In this document: in pieces, positions 27,212-36,207 of the stretch
How the letters are laid out: each line of letters opens with the position of its first letter
Position numbering within the stretch: the stretch's first letter is position 1
Assembly (NCBI GenBank): GCA_018821305.1
Contig: JAHJMN010000144.1
Span: 1-63,197 of the forward strand
Length of the DNA: 63,197 bases
Origin: Myxococcota bacterium
Lineage (GTDB): Bacteria; Myxococcota_A; Polyangia; HGW-17
Reading direction: 5' to 3'
Translations under genes and position numbers: made by a program
The notes under the pieces: model-generated
Database searches by the model: none
Told to the model about the DNA's origin: nothing
The model's input: the letters and a program-made list of their open reading frames with translations, nothing else

Positions 27212-28057
27212 GTGATTCCAGAAGGTTATGCTCCACTTACGACCATGGGTGAAGGGGCCATTGCCAAGGTTGTCAAATGCCTTGACACAAGGAGCGGGGA
27301 TATAGTTGCACTAAAAATTCTAAAAGATATTACGGATGATGATGATGTGAAGCGTCTCGGAGTAGAGATCGAATCCATATCTAGAGTCCGTCACCCGAAC
27401 ATTGTGACCTTCATCACGCATGGAAACACAAAAGACGGGGCACCATACGTTGTTATGGAATGGCTTGACGGTGAGAATTTAAGAGATCTTCTCGAAAAAG
27501 AAGAATCCCTTGATATTATGAAGATTATTGAGATTACACTTCAGATACTCAATGCACTTGAAGCCTGCCATAGAAAAAGTATTGTTCACCGGGATCTCAA
27601 GCCGGAAAACGTCATGCTGTGCGGAACCAACCGTGATAAGGTTAAACTTATCGACTTCGGTATGGCCAAATTACTCCTTGACGGAACAGATCTCACAATA
27701 GATGGGCAACTCTTCGGAACACCACAATATCTGGCTCCCGAACGGATTACTGGGTCATGCAAAGCGACTCAACAGACTGATATTTACAGTCTTGGAATCA
27801 TGATCTATGAAATGGCGGCAGGATTCAGACCCTTTGATGGTGAGGATGCTCAGGCAATTCTTCGTCAACACCTCTCGGAAAGGCCCAAGCCTCTTTCGTC
27901 CGTGGCCCTTGGAGAGCTTGCAAACCCTCTTTTGAGCCAGCTTGTGAGACGCATGATGAGACAAACCCCTGACCAGCGGCCAAGTGCGACCTCTTTGTTA
28001 TCAGAATTCAGAAAATTAAGACAGAATCTTCTTAATCTTAAATCAGGTTCGGTATGA
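27212..28057 (+). CDS. Ser/Thr protein kinase, translationally coupled to lipA
   Basis: About 281 residues, a lone kinase domain. All catalytic elements are present: MGEGAIAKV glycine loop, K35 in IVALKIL, HRDLKPEN (126-133), DFG (148-150) and GTPQYLAPE. There is no membrane segment or sensor domain. The GTG at 27212 is chosen because GGGAAGG lies ~10 nt upstream and the kinase domain begins right after it. A longer reading would run back into the family B repeat. Its stop overlaps the lipA start (ATGA), implying co-translation with lipoyl synthase. Confidence 0.88.
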   Translation: MIPEGYAPLTTMGEGAIAKVVKCLDTRSGDIVALKILKDITDDDDVKRLGVEIESISRVRHPNIVTFITHGNTKDGAPYVVMEWLDGENLRDLLEKEESLDIMKIIEITLQILNALEACHRKSIVHRDLKPENVMLCGTNRDKVKLIDFGMAKLLLDGTDLTIDGQLFGTPQYLAPERITGSCKATQQTDIYSLGIMIYEMAAGFRPFDGEDAQAILRQHLSERPKPLSSVALGELANPLLSQLVRRMMRQTPDQRPSATSLLSEFRKLRQNLLNLKSGSV

Positions 28058-28908
28058 ACAATCTGCCGCGAAAACCCTCCTTTTTGAAACGTGATTTACC
28101 CGGTTATGGTGACTACTCCGAAGTTAAACGCACAATCAAGCATTACGGGCTAAATACCGTATGCACTGGCGCTTCCTGTCCCAATATCGGGGAATGCTGG
28201 GCTGCGAAAAGCATGACCATCATGATTATGGGTAGCATTTGCAGTCGAAACTGCCTCTTTTGCGATGTTTCTAAAGGTACCTGTGAGAATCTGGACCCAC
28301 AAGAGCCACAAAAAACCGCTGCTGCCTTATCTCATCTGGGCCTTCGTCATGCAGTTTTAACAAGTGTAACTAGAGATGATCTTCCTGATGGGGGATCTGC
28401 TCACTGGGCTTCCACAATTAAGGCTGTTCATGAAGCATCCATAACAGTTGAAGCTCTTATCCCGGATTTTCAGGGAAATCGCATGCATATTGATTCAGTA
28501 ATTGAATCCAAACCTGAGATTCTTTCCCATAACGTAGAGACAGTGCCTTCTTTAAGTCCCCACATTCGACCTCTGGCGGACTATAGAGTTTCCCTTGAAG
28601 TATTGAAATATGTCGCTTCAAAGGGGCTGATAACCAAATCCGGATTGATGCTCGGTATGGGTGAAAATATTTCAGAAGTTATACAGACTATGCATGAACT
28701 GCGTGAATCCGGAGTCCGAGTCCTTACTCTGGGACAGTATCTCATGCCATCACGAAAGCATTATCCCGTTTCCAGATATCTTGAGGAATCGGAATATGAA
28801 GATTTAAAATTTAAAGGTCTGGAAATTGGTTTCGACATTGTTGAAAGCGGCCCCCTTGTAAGATCATCATGGAACGGGGCTTCTCATGTGAAGCATTTTT
28901 TCAAATAG
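28054..28908 (+). CDS. lipA: lipoyl synthase
   Basis: 284 residues, normal for LipA. This radical-SAM enzyme inserts two sulfurs into the octanoyl chain on lipoyl-dependent enzymes (PDH, OGDH, GcvH). Both iron-sulfur motifs are visible. The auxiliary cluster is C-x4-C-x5-C (CTGASCPNIGEC), the SAM cluster is CSRNCLFC, and the terminal serine ligand is in VRSSW. It starts within the kinase stop codon. No lipB or lipoate ligase is in the window. Confidence 0.97.
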   Translation: MNNLPRKPSFLKRDLPGYGDYSEVKRTIKHYGLNTVCTGASCPNIGECWAAKSMTIMIMGSICSRNCLFCDVSKGTCENLDPQEPQKTAAALSHLGLRHAVLTSVTRDDLPDGGSAHWASTIKAVHEASITVEALIPDFQGNRMHIDSVIESKPEILSHNVETVPSLSPHIRPLADYRVSLEVLKYVASKGLITKSGLMLGMGENISEVIQTMHELRESGVRVLTLGQYLMPSRKHYPVSRYLEESEYEDLKFKGLEIGFDIVESGPLVRSSWNGASHVKHFFK

Positions 28909-28962
28909 TTCGTCTCCTCTACTTTACACCAAGGGAGCGAAAGCCATTTTACGCCTTTCAAC

Positions 28963-28991
28963 TTGACTTACACGGGATAAATCTTTAATCT
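28963..28991 (+). promoter_or_regulatory. candidate promoter of the lipoprotein at 29015
   Basis: TTGACT, a 17-bp spacer, TAATCT, then a ~17-nt leader with AGGAAG ahead of the ATG. Confidence 0.5.
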
Positions 28992-29014
28992 CGGAGGGAT
29001 TTCAGGAAGCGGCC

Positions 29015-30094
29015 ATGAAAAATATCTGTTATCTTTTGACTTTATTCATATTTACAATGGGTTGTTCTAAAAAAGGCGGTATGTCCGACAGTTCGGATGA
29101 TAAGAAAAAAGCCTGTCGAAAGCTTTTTACCGAAAGCCAGAAAGAACAATATCCCCTTGTTCAATCCCCAGCCCTTGCCACGGTTACTACAAAAAAAGGG
29201 GGAATTCCTGCGCCTGCAGTATCAGCCTCCAGTGACGTTATTGTCGGTGTAAATATCAAATCACTTACAAAACTTCCTGTCTATAAAACCGTGCTCCAGA
29301 CTATTCCCGAAGCAAAGTCTTACATTAATTATGCAGGGTTTATTGGGCTTGATCCTGGAAACGGCGTTGAATCCATTGTTGGTGGTGTCACCTTCACAAA
29401 AACAAATAAAATCATATCAGATTATCAACTTTCGGTCCGTGGGAACGCCGATGCAAAATCGATTCTGGAAAAAGTTGGCGGGTTGTCTTCAATGCTTTCC
29501 TCTCGTGGTATCAATTTAACCAAATCCGATTCATCACTTAAGGTAACTTGGCAAAATTACACTGTTTTTGCTTCTTCCTCTTCAGACACGATGAATCTAA
29601 GTTCACAGAATTCTTTAAAAGATCCAGTGACTTCAAATGCTGCCTATACAGCGATGAAAAATAAAATCCCCGCAGATACTACTTTGTGGATGATCCTCCT
29701 TCGAAAGCCGCAGTTTCCCATCGATATTCCAAAAGTTTTAAAACCTGTTTATGACAGCATCGAAATGGCAAGTGGATATATGAATTCAGATGATCAGGGA
29801 AATGTAGAAGCCCAGTTCAGGCTCAAAATGAAAAATCCTGAAAGTGCACGACAACTTAAAGAACTTGCAAATCTCGGACTTTCAAGGCTGTTACAGAAAC
29901 TTGGTCCCAAAGTAGGGCGAAGTATATCTCTGGACAATATGGGAACGCATAAAAACATTGTAAGTCGTGGACAATACGTGCGTTTGCTTCTCAGACTTGA
30001 CCGTTTTCAAGCGCAACATGTTATGAATTTCATAAAAAAGCAAATTGCTGCAAATACCCACTGGATTCCCGGCGAAAACATTGGTATAAACTAA
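29015..30094 (+). CDS. lipoprotein of unknown function
   Basis: 359 residues. The signal peptide ends in TMGC, followed by a charged linker. The rest is mixed alpha/beta. Residues ~75-130 (VIVGVNIKSLTKLPVY, YAGFIGLDPGNGVESIVGG) resemble lipoproteins found in myxobacterial genomes that lack assigned function. No catalytic motif is seen. It has its own promoter and probable single-gene transcription. Confidence 0.7.
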   Translation: MKNICYLLTLFIFTMGCSKKGGMSDSSDDKKKACRKLFTESQKEQYPLVQSPALATVTTKKGGIPAPAVSASSDVIVGVNIKSLTKLPVYKTVLQTIPEAKSYINYAGFIGLDPGNGVESIVGGVTFTKTNKIISDYQLSVRGNADAKSILEKVGGLSSMLSSRGINLTKSDSSLKVTWQNYTVFASSSSDTMNLSSQNSLKDPVTSNAAYTAMKNKIPADTTLWMILLRKPQFPIDIPKVLKPVYDSIEMASGYMNSDDQGNVEAQFRLKMKNPESARQLKELANLGLSRLLQKLGPKVGRSISLDNMGTHKNIVSRGQYVRLLLRLDRFQAQHVMNFIKKQIAANTHWIPGENIGIN

Positions 30095-30178
30095 CGCCCT
30101 GCGAGAGTAGATTTTTTACTGCAGGTTCACAATTTAATAAGTTTTTTAATATTTTTTAATTTTTGAAAGGATAAAGCC

Positions 30179-30508
30179 ATGGCTAAAATATCACCGTTAC
30201 AGATCGTTAAAGAAAAATTCGGTTCCAAAGAAGAACTCGCAAAGAAAGTTGTTGATCTTATTGCAAAAGGCAAAGAAGAAAAAGACAATCTTCAGGAAAA
30301 ACTTCGCACTGCTGCAAACACTCAACTCCTCAGACTTTATGAGATTGCTCAGGAAGTCCAGACCAAGTACAAGACCAAAGAAGGCATGGTTGAGAGAATA
30401 CTTGAATTACAGAACAAAGTAAAAGATCTCCCCCACAAAGAGAAGCTCCTTTCCCTCAGTCTGCCCAGACTTCTTGACATGGTAAAGAGATTCGAAAAGA
30501 AACAGTAA
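30179..30508 (+). CDS. small Lys/Glu-rich helical protein, unknown
   Basis: 109 residues, nearly all predicted helix, with alternating charged patches (KEEKDNLQEKL, VERILELQNKVKDL). No membrane segment, signal or known motif is seen. A strong ribosome site (GAAAGGA) precedes the ATG, so high expression is plausible. It could be a coiled-coil or nucleoid-type protein; this is unproven. Confidence 0.65.
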   Translation: MAKISPLQIVKEKFGSKEELAKKVVDLIAKGKEEKDNLQEKLRTAANTQLLRLYEIAQEVQTKYKTKEGMVERILELQNKVKDLPHKEKLLSLSLPRLLDMVKRFEKKQ

Positions 30509-30538
30509 TATTGATTCAGGATCATGTAAACTCTAAGT

Positions 30539-30560
30539 AGTTCGTGTCCTGTAATTCTTT
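30539..30560. repeat. solo family B end
   Basis: AGTTCGTGTCCTGTAATTC matches the terminal repeat of family B elements; no partner end is nearby. It lies between the helical protein gene and the small membrane peptide gene and may form part of that promoter. Confidence 0.5.
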
Positions 30561-30571
30561 TTTTGTTAAAA

Positions 30572-30724
30572 ATGAGTAGTAAAATGAAATTCAATGATAT
30601 TCCTGTTGCTTTAAAACAGAAACTCAATTCAGACTTTGCCGCCAGTGCTGTCGTTACACTCGTCAGCGGACTTGCCTTCATGGGGCTCGTTCAACTTCTT
30701 GTAATGGTATTTCCGGTCAAATAG
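30572..30724 (+). CDS. 50-residue single-pass membrane peptide upstream of mutL
   Basis: An open frame from ATG 30572 (or 30584) encodes a short charged N-terminus (MKFNDIPVALKQKLNS) and one hydrophobic helix (about residues 24-48), ending FPVK. Its stop is 6 nt before the mutL ATG, so translation is likely coupled. The length and layout (soluble helix, then membrane span) look like a genuine small protein. No homologue is recognised. Confidence 0.5.
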   Translation: MSSKMKFNDIPVALKQKLNSDFAASAVVTLVSGLAFMGLVQLLVMVFPVK

Positions 30725-30730
30725 CCTGAA

Positions 30731-32638
30731 ATGGAAGAAACTGTTTCCACCATACACCTGCTTGCGGATGATGTCGTTAACCGTATCGCAGCTGGTGAAG
30801 TAGTTGAAAGACCCGCAAGTGTCGTGAAAGAACTTGTGGAAAATTCTCTTGATGCCGGAGCTGACTTTATTGAAATTTCAATGAATGAGGGTGGAGTCGC
30901 ACGGATTTCCGTGGAAGACAACGGTTCTGGAATTGCCCCCGGGGATGTTCCCCTTGCTCTGATGCGTCACGCAACAAGTAAAATTAATACGGCGGATGAT
31001 ATTTACAGTATCAATTCATATGGTTTCCGGGGAGAGGCCCTCGCGTCAATTGCAAGCGTCTCAAAGCTTCGAATTACCTCATCCACTGGAAAAATGGATC
31101 CTTTTTTCATGGAATTTGAAGGAGGAACCCATACACAGACAGGGATGGCTGCGCGAAACCGGGGCACTGGAATTGAATGCAGGGATCTATTCTTCAATAT
31201 GCCCGCTCGACTTAAGTTTCTAAAGACTCCCCAGACGGAGAACAGCCATGTGCAGGATACGGTTCTTCGTTTTGCTCTTGCACGACATGATGTTCATTTC
31301 CGGTTTGTTCTTGATTCTCGGATTGTTTTAGATTTTCCAAAAGATACTGATCGATTTCAGCGAATCAAGACGGTTCTTGCAAGGAGAGGAAGAGGCAGTC
31401 TTCTAACGGAACCTGCGAGCCATGAGTTATCCGTGGATGGGACTTATGTTTATGCAATATGTGCTCCTCCTGACGTTTCTCTTCGTGACTCCGGTGGGCT
31501 TTATATCTTTGTAAATGGACGACCGATAAGGGATCGGGTGCTGATGAAAGCTATAACTGGCGGATACGGATCTCTGCTTGATCACGGGCGGTATCCTCTC
31601 TGCGTAGTTTTCATTACATTGCCACCACAGGATCTTGACGTTAATGTCCACCCACAAAAAACCGAGGTTCGCTTTAAAAATGAGCGAATTGTCACAGGAA
31701 CGGTACGTCGATGTATCACAGACTGTGTGACGAGTGTAAAACTCAAGTTAACTGAGGGTTCACCGGTTTACGAGATCGAGGAAACTGGTGGAAATCCCCA
31801 AAACACTGTTATGGAACGGATAGCAAAAACGCTATCTGAAGCAAGAGATAAACAGCTTTCCGGCGGTTTTTCATCAGGAAAACCCAAATCATTTTCTCCC
31901 GGTCAAACATCTGGAAGTTTTACATACAAACTTAATTCTTCTGAAGGTTCGTCAACAGGACCTTCACAAAGTCCCGTTTCGTCCAAACTCCCCGAAGTTA
32001 AATTTTCGGAATACAAAGGGGAACCCGTTCCACTTCTTTTTGAAACAGAACGGGATTACTTCAGTGATTTCAGGTACCTGGGATGTCATGGTGGGCTATT
32101 TTTGCTTTACTCATCAAGGGGAAAACTTCTTGTCATGGATATGCATGCGGCCCATGAGCGGATTCGCTATAACGATCTGATGACTCAATGGAATTCCCGG
32201 AAAATGGTGGCTACTCAACTTTTACTTCCTCACAAGATGACAGTAAGTCCTGAACAGATTGAAATTATTGAAAAAACAAAAGATGAGCTTCTTCAACTTG
32301 GTATGGAAATTGAAATTTTCGGAACTGATGTGATCATATTACGTTCATACCCTGCGGTTTTAAATGATCCCAAACTGGACGATCTCATTCATGATGTAAT
32401 ATCAGAACTGGAAACGGGAGGAACCGGCTCCGAAATGGGAAGTCGAATTCCTTCAATAATTGCAACAATGGCATGTCACAGTGCACGCCGCAAAGGAGAT
32501 ACAATTACTCATCAGGAAGCTATGATTCTTCTGAAACGGATTCAGGAGGTCGAAACGGGAGGTTTTTGTCCTCACGGAAGACCTGTGAGTTATTTTATCT
32601 CAGATGCAGAACTCGAAACAAGATTTAAAAGACGATGA
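30731..32638 (+). CDS. mutL: DNA mismatch repair protein MutL
   Basis: 635 residues. The N-terminal GHKL ATPase has RIAAGEVVERPASVVKELVE, DNGSGI and GFRGEALASI. The C-terminal dimerisation domain carries the endonuclease-type motif DMHAAHERIRYND (a DQHA variant) and CPHGRP, so this is probably the nicking form of MutL found in bacteria without MutH. A Ser/Gly/Lys-rich linker (~350-430) joins them. It acts with MutS (50171-52813). It follows the 50-residue peptide gene by 6 nt. Confidence 0.97.
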   Translation: MEETVSTIHLLADDVVNRIAAGEVVERPASVVKELVENSLDAGADFIEISMNEGGVARISVEDNGSGIAPGDVPLALMRHATSKINTADDIYSINSYGFRGEALASIASVSKLRITSSTGKMDPFFMEFEGGTHTQTGMAARNRGTGIECRDLFFNMPARLKFLKTPQTENSHVQDTVLRFALARHDVHFRFVLDSRIVLDFPKDTDRFQRIKTVLARRGRGSLLTEPASHELSVDGTYVYAICAPPDVSLRDSGGLYIFVNGRPIRDRVLMKAITGGYGSLLDHGRYPLCVVFITLPPQDLDVNVHPQKTEVRFKNERIVTGTVRRCITDCVTSVKLKLTEGSPVYEIEETGGNPQNTVMERIAKTLSEARDKQLSGGFSSGKPKSFSPGQTSGSFTYKLNSSEGSSTGPSQSPVSSKLPEVKFSEYKGEPVPLLFETERDYFSDFRYLGCHGGLFLLYSSRGKLLVMDMHAAHERIRYNDLMTQWNSRKMVATQLLLPHKMTVSPEQIEIIEKTKDELLQLGMEIEIFGTDVIILRSYPAVLNDPKLDDLIHDVISELETGGTGSEMGSRIPSIIATMACHSARRKGDTITHQEAMILLKRIQEVETGGFCPHGRPVSYFISDAELETRFKRR

Positions 32639-32803
32639 TTTTATATCATTTTTAGATTTTTTTTCGTCGTTCAATTCCATCGTTCAATTCTGTTGAATTT
32701 ATTGTCACCTGAGACTAAATTCATTTTCAGTTCTGTCACTTTGATTGGGCATTGTGCGGAAATTCGCTTCGCGAAGAATTTTATTTTGTTCGTCAGGAAT
32801 CTC

Positions 32804-33277
32804 ATGGCCGACTTTATTCCATTAAGTTCATCCATCGAAAAACTTCTTAGGCCCGCAAACCGGGACGTTCTCAATATAGTAAAGCTCAATTCAATATGGC
32901 ATAAAATGCCTGCCAAAGTTCAAAACGGTGCAATAATTCGGATAATAAAAGACGGAGCACTAGAACTGGATGTTTTTAACAGTGTGTGGAAACAGGAAAT
33001 TGGATTCCTGGTAATGGATATCCTGCGCATTCTTGATGAAAATATTCCCGATGCGGGAATTTGTGCCGTAAAACTTCGAGTTAACCGTAAAGCTTTTCTT
33101 CCCGCTCTGCCACCCCTCGATTATGGCTATAACGGTAAACCTGAATACCCATCTCCCGGATCTCCAGCCTTCAATTCATTTATCTCAATTCTTCGGAAAA
33201 CAAAGGAAGAACCTGAAGAATATCAAACTTTCTTCCGCAATGTGAGCTCCTGGTTTCTCAATATCAAAAATCAGTAA
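32804..33277 (+). CDS. DciA-like (DUF721) protein
   Basis: About 157 residues. The core NSIWHKMPAKVQNGAIIRI ... ALELDVFNSVWKQEIGFLVM ... AVKLRVN matches the DUF721/DciA pattern. DciA is the ancestral loader of the replicative helicase DnaB in bacteria lacking DnaC or DnaI. The ATG at 32804 is chosen because AGGA lies 7 nt upstream. The DNA before it (32755-32790) is a piece of family B (AAATTCGCTTCGCGAAGAAT). It follows mutL by ~165 bp. Confidence 0.72.
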   Translation: MADFIPLSSSIEKLLRPANRDVLNIVKLNSIWHKMPAKVQNGAIIRIIKDGALELDVFNSVWKQEIGFLVMDILRILDENIPDAGICAVKLRVNRKAFLPALPPLDYGYNGKPEYPSPGSPAFNSFISILRKTKEEPEEYQTFFRNVSSWFLNIKNQ

Positions 33278-33357
33278 AAACGAATTAGACCCATTGCTGC
33301 TCGGTTAAGGCGTGTTAACTGAAATTGTTAATAAAAACAATAAGTATTGATAAAAGC

Positions 33358-33535
33358 AAGGACATTCAGGTAGTCAGGCAAACAGTAGCAGAATCAGGAA
33401 AATCAGGGTCTTGTGCCTGAAGGGCCATATGCAAGTACTGAATTGAAAGCGATCTTTATGCCACAAAAACACTTTCCTTCAAAGTAAACGCCCTGCTCCT
33501 GTCCCTGTTTACCTGACTTACTGTTTTCCTGTAAT
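33358..33535. repeat. two rearranged halves of family A
   Basis: 33358-33425 matches the CAGG-rich left half in reverse (CAGGTAGTCAGGCAAACAG ... AATCAGGGTCTTG). 33487-33535 matches the right half (CGCCCTGCTCCTGTCCCTG). They occur in swapped order without terminal repeats, so this is an old, recombined copy. Confidence 0.55.
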
Positions 33536-33627
33536 TATTATACAATGTTTTATTTATTAAATATTTGTCTTAAAAATTCACGAACCTAGCAGCATTGGAA
33601 TTAGACCACTTTCGGCACGAACTATTG

Positions 33628-33813
33628 AGTTAATGTCCTGTATTACGATATTTTCAAGTTTACACTAAATTTGGACACAGGACATTAAGAATGAAGACTA
33701 TGAAATTATTATAGTATTCTGAATAGCATGTTTTCGTAAACATGCTCAATTTTGATAAAAATTGAATTTCAGGCAAGCAATTTCGCGCAGCGGAATGCAA
33801 GTGGACACGAACT
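33628..33813. repeat. family B repeat (long form) with nested palindrome
   Basis: Nearly identical to 26970-27124, including the GCATGTTT/AAACATGC hairpin with a changed loop. A 29-nt GC-rich palindrome (33773-33801, CAATTTCGCGCAGCGGAATG core) is inserted near its right end. CTATTGAG occurs on both sides. The right flank supplies the TAG stop codon of the next gene (33812-33814). Confidence 0.75.
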
Positions 33814-34780
33814 ATTGAGCAGTGAATGTTACTTGAGCTGAAGTTACTTTTTCATCTGAGGGAGAAAGGGATGAAACAGAATCGCCACCTGTCAAATCAA
33901 TAGTGCCTTCATAATAATAAACTGGAAGAATAGGATGACCCGTTCCATCAAAAGTTACTTCAACTTTTACGGTATATAATCCCCTGGGAATCAGGTTTCC
34001 GCTACGGTCCATGCAATCCCAGGTTTCAGACCTGTACATTCCAGAAAAATTTAAGCCTCCTGGTGTTGCTGTTGTAACACCATCAAGGACAAGGGTATCA
34101 GTTTCACCACAAGCTTCCTGCCATTCTACGGGCAGATCATTGGGGAAACGAAATCCAAGCACATTATATCTCATATTCGGGTCGTCTCCCCTGCCAAAAT
34201 ACTGCTGAATCGTATCAATATAATTACCTTCGGAGTCTTCGATCCATATGTAAAGTCCACGACTTCGCTCAACTGTAGGGAAAGAAAAATCAATAAATAT
34301 AGTCCCACTTACTGAGCAGAAAACAGAACCGGAACAATCAGGATCATCACAATCTGTCAACCCGTCCCCGTCATTGTCATTGAAGTCATCACAGATGGAC
34401 TCACTTGATTCACATTCAAATCCTTGAGGGCCCGTAAGTCCATCACATTCGGGATCCGCACAGTCAGCAAATCCATCACTGTCCTCATCCCCTGAAGCAC
34501 TGCAATCTTCACCAATTACACAAGAAGCATGTTCGTTGCATGCTGGATCCTCGCAGTCCGTAGTGCCATTTTCGTCATCATCAAGACCATTGTTGCAAAT
34601 TTCAACCAGTTGACACTCCTGATGCCCACTGCAGGCAGGATCCAGACAGTCGACTAAACCGTTTTCATTATCATCAATACTATTATTGCAAATTTCAACG
34701 GGGTCCGTTCCACTGTCGTTATCACAACCAATTAAAGTAAGTGCCATCGTACATAAAATAAAAATAAATATATTTTTCAT
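33812..34780 (-). CDS. Cys/Asp-rich lipoprotein with MopE-like repeats and DUF2271-like domain
   Basis: About 322 residues. The lipobox is LIGC. Residues ~25-155 hold four or five repeats of the type EICNNGLDDDENG..DC.DPAC, a Cys/Asp pattern seen in deltaproteobacterial surface proteins (MopE-like/calcium-type loops). The C-terminal ~160 residues (GTIFIDFSFPTVERSRGLY ... GLYTVKVEVTFDG) resemble DUF2271. A surface metal-binding or adhesion role is inferred. The ATG at 34780 has GGGA upstream. It is the third gene after 36204 and 34801. Confidence 0.7.
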   Translation of the reverse strand: MKNIFIFILCTMALTLIGCDNDSGTDPVEICNNSIDDNENGLVDCLDPACSGHQECQLVEICNNGLDDDENGTTDCEDPACNEHASCVIGEDCSASGDEDSDGFADCADPECDGLTGPQGFECESSESICDDFNDNDGDGLTDCDDPDCSGSVFCSVSGTIFIDFSFPTVERSRGLYIWIEDSEGNYIDTIQQYFGRGDDPNMRYNVLGFRFPNDLPVEWQEACGETDTLVLDGVTTATPGGLNFSGMYRSETWDCMDRSGNLIPRGLYTVKVEVTFDGTGHPILPVYYYEGTIDLTGGDSVSSLSPSDEKVTSAQVTFTAQ

Positions 34781-34800
34781 ATTATATCCCAATTCTTTTC

Positions 34801-36207
34801 CTACTGGTCAGCGCCGGGGAATTCCCCGACGTTCTGTTCCCCGTCGATATCAAAATCACAGACACCATTTTCGAGGTCAGTAGTTGAATTTACAGTGCAT
34901 TCTCCATCAATGTGAAGATCTGCTTCAGAGATCGAAGCAAAACAGGCACTGTCAGCATTTTCGGTATTTCCATCAAGTGTTGAACTACCGCCTCTATCTC
35001 TCAGGTTATGAGTTACAAGGTTATTATAAATATAGACCAGAGTATCGCCCCATCTCCATTCAATGGAAGAAAACGGTGCCTGGGTGCTGGCGACGGAATT
35101 ATGGGCCACCACTGTTCCATGAGCCTGTTCAAGGCAGATGCCACAATCAAAACTGCTTGATGTAGCAAACAAACTTGCTGATGAAGCAGCGATAAAGTTA
35201 TTGCGTATAATTCCATCTATGTGCCCTGCATTAACGACGTCCGGATAAGGATTATCTTCCCACGGCCTTGAACTGACTGTTTCTCCAAGTCCGAAACCGA
35301 TTCCCCGGGCACAGTTATTGATTACATTACGCTCCACAAGGGTGTCCCGGCAATTTTGCCAGAAATGGATCGCATGTTCCGATAGTCCTTCATTGCAATA
35401 AAAACCTTCAATATAGTTATCAGTAATTTCCCATCCCCAGGCTTTATGGGCATCAATCCCACCGGTATAGCAGTTGTTACGAATGTGAGGTCGACCTTCA
35501 TCGGAAAGAGAAATGTGACTGCACCTGACGGCACTGAAATCCACCCATCCGTCTTCTGCCGGGTTTATTTTTATCGCCTGCTCACCGGGTTCTTCAATGC
35601 GAACGTTGTAAATCAGGAGCCCCGAAATGGGATTTCCTGCACTTCCCGACGCATGAATCGGGTGGTTATATGCCCGGCGCAGCGTAATATCGGCCACGGT
35701 GACGTCTGATGCGTATATCGAAATCAGTTCGTCTGTCGCATAATTGCCGTCAAGAATTACATTTTCCCGAATTCCTGATGCACTGCGCAAAGTTACACCG
35801 GGTGTAGACATTACAATTCTAGAAGTGCTGTCCCCGCTGCTCATATCATAAAAACCGTCTTCAAGCTGAATCGTTGACCCTTCCGGAGCATTTGTAACAA
35901 TTTGCCTGAGTTCTCCTGCCTGTGACGGAGTAACAGTAATAATATTACCCGTTGCCGCGGCAAGTGGTTCACAGAAACCAACCTGATTTGTGTTATTCAA
36001 ATTATTGGTGTTATTGGTGTTATTAAGATTATTAGTATTATTACTGTTGTTTGTATTATTTAAGTTATTTGTATTATTACTATTATTCGTCAAATTATTA
36101 GTATTATTAGTGTTATTCGCAGCAGAATCATCATCACATGATACGAAAACAATGCCAGTCAAAATAATAATTAATGTAAATTTCCAGCAAATTTTTAATA
36201 AATTCAT
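34801..36207 (-). CDS. lipoprotein with Asn/Thr-rich stalk and right-handed beta-helix
   Basis: 468 residues. The lipobox (VFVSC) is followed by a stalk of Asn-Thr/Leu-Asn units (~30-75) encoded by an AAT-rich microsatellite at 35987-36118. The remainder is a parallel beta-helix of the pectate-lyase/polysaccharide-binding type (VTPSQAGELRQIV, GVTLRSASGIRENVILDG, then repeated N-x-I/V turns). Such proteins bind or cut carbohydrates; no catalytic residues were assigned. It overlaps the upstream small lipoprotein gene (ATGA). Confidence 0.75.
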   Translation of the reverse strand: MNLLKICWKFTLIIILTGIVFVSCDDDSAANNTNNTNNLTNNSNNTNNLNNTNNSNNTNNLNNTNNTNNLNNTNQVGFCEPLAAATGNIITVTPSQAGELRQIVTNAPEGSTIQLEDGFYDMSSGDSTSRIVMSTPGVTLRSASGIRENVILDGNYATDELISIYASDVTVADITLRRAYNHPIHASGSAGNPISGLLIYNVRIEEPGEQAIKINPAEDGWVDFSAVRCSHISLSDEGRPHIRNNCYTGGIDAHKAWGWEITDNYIEGFYCNEGLSEHAIHFWQNCRDTLVERNVINNCARGIGFGLGETVSSRPWEDNPYPDVVNAGHIDGIIRNNFIAASSASLFATSSSFDCGICLEQAHGTVVAHNSVASTQAPFSSIEWRWGDTLVYIYNNLVTHNLRDRGGSSTLDGNTENADSACFASISEADLHIDGECTVNSTTDLENGVCDFDIDGEQNVGEFPGADQ

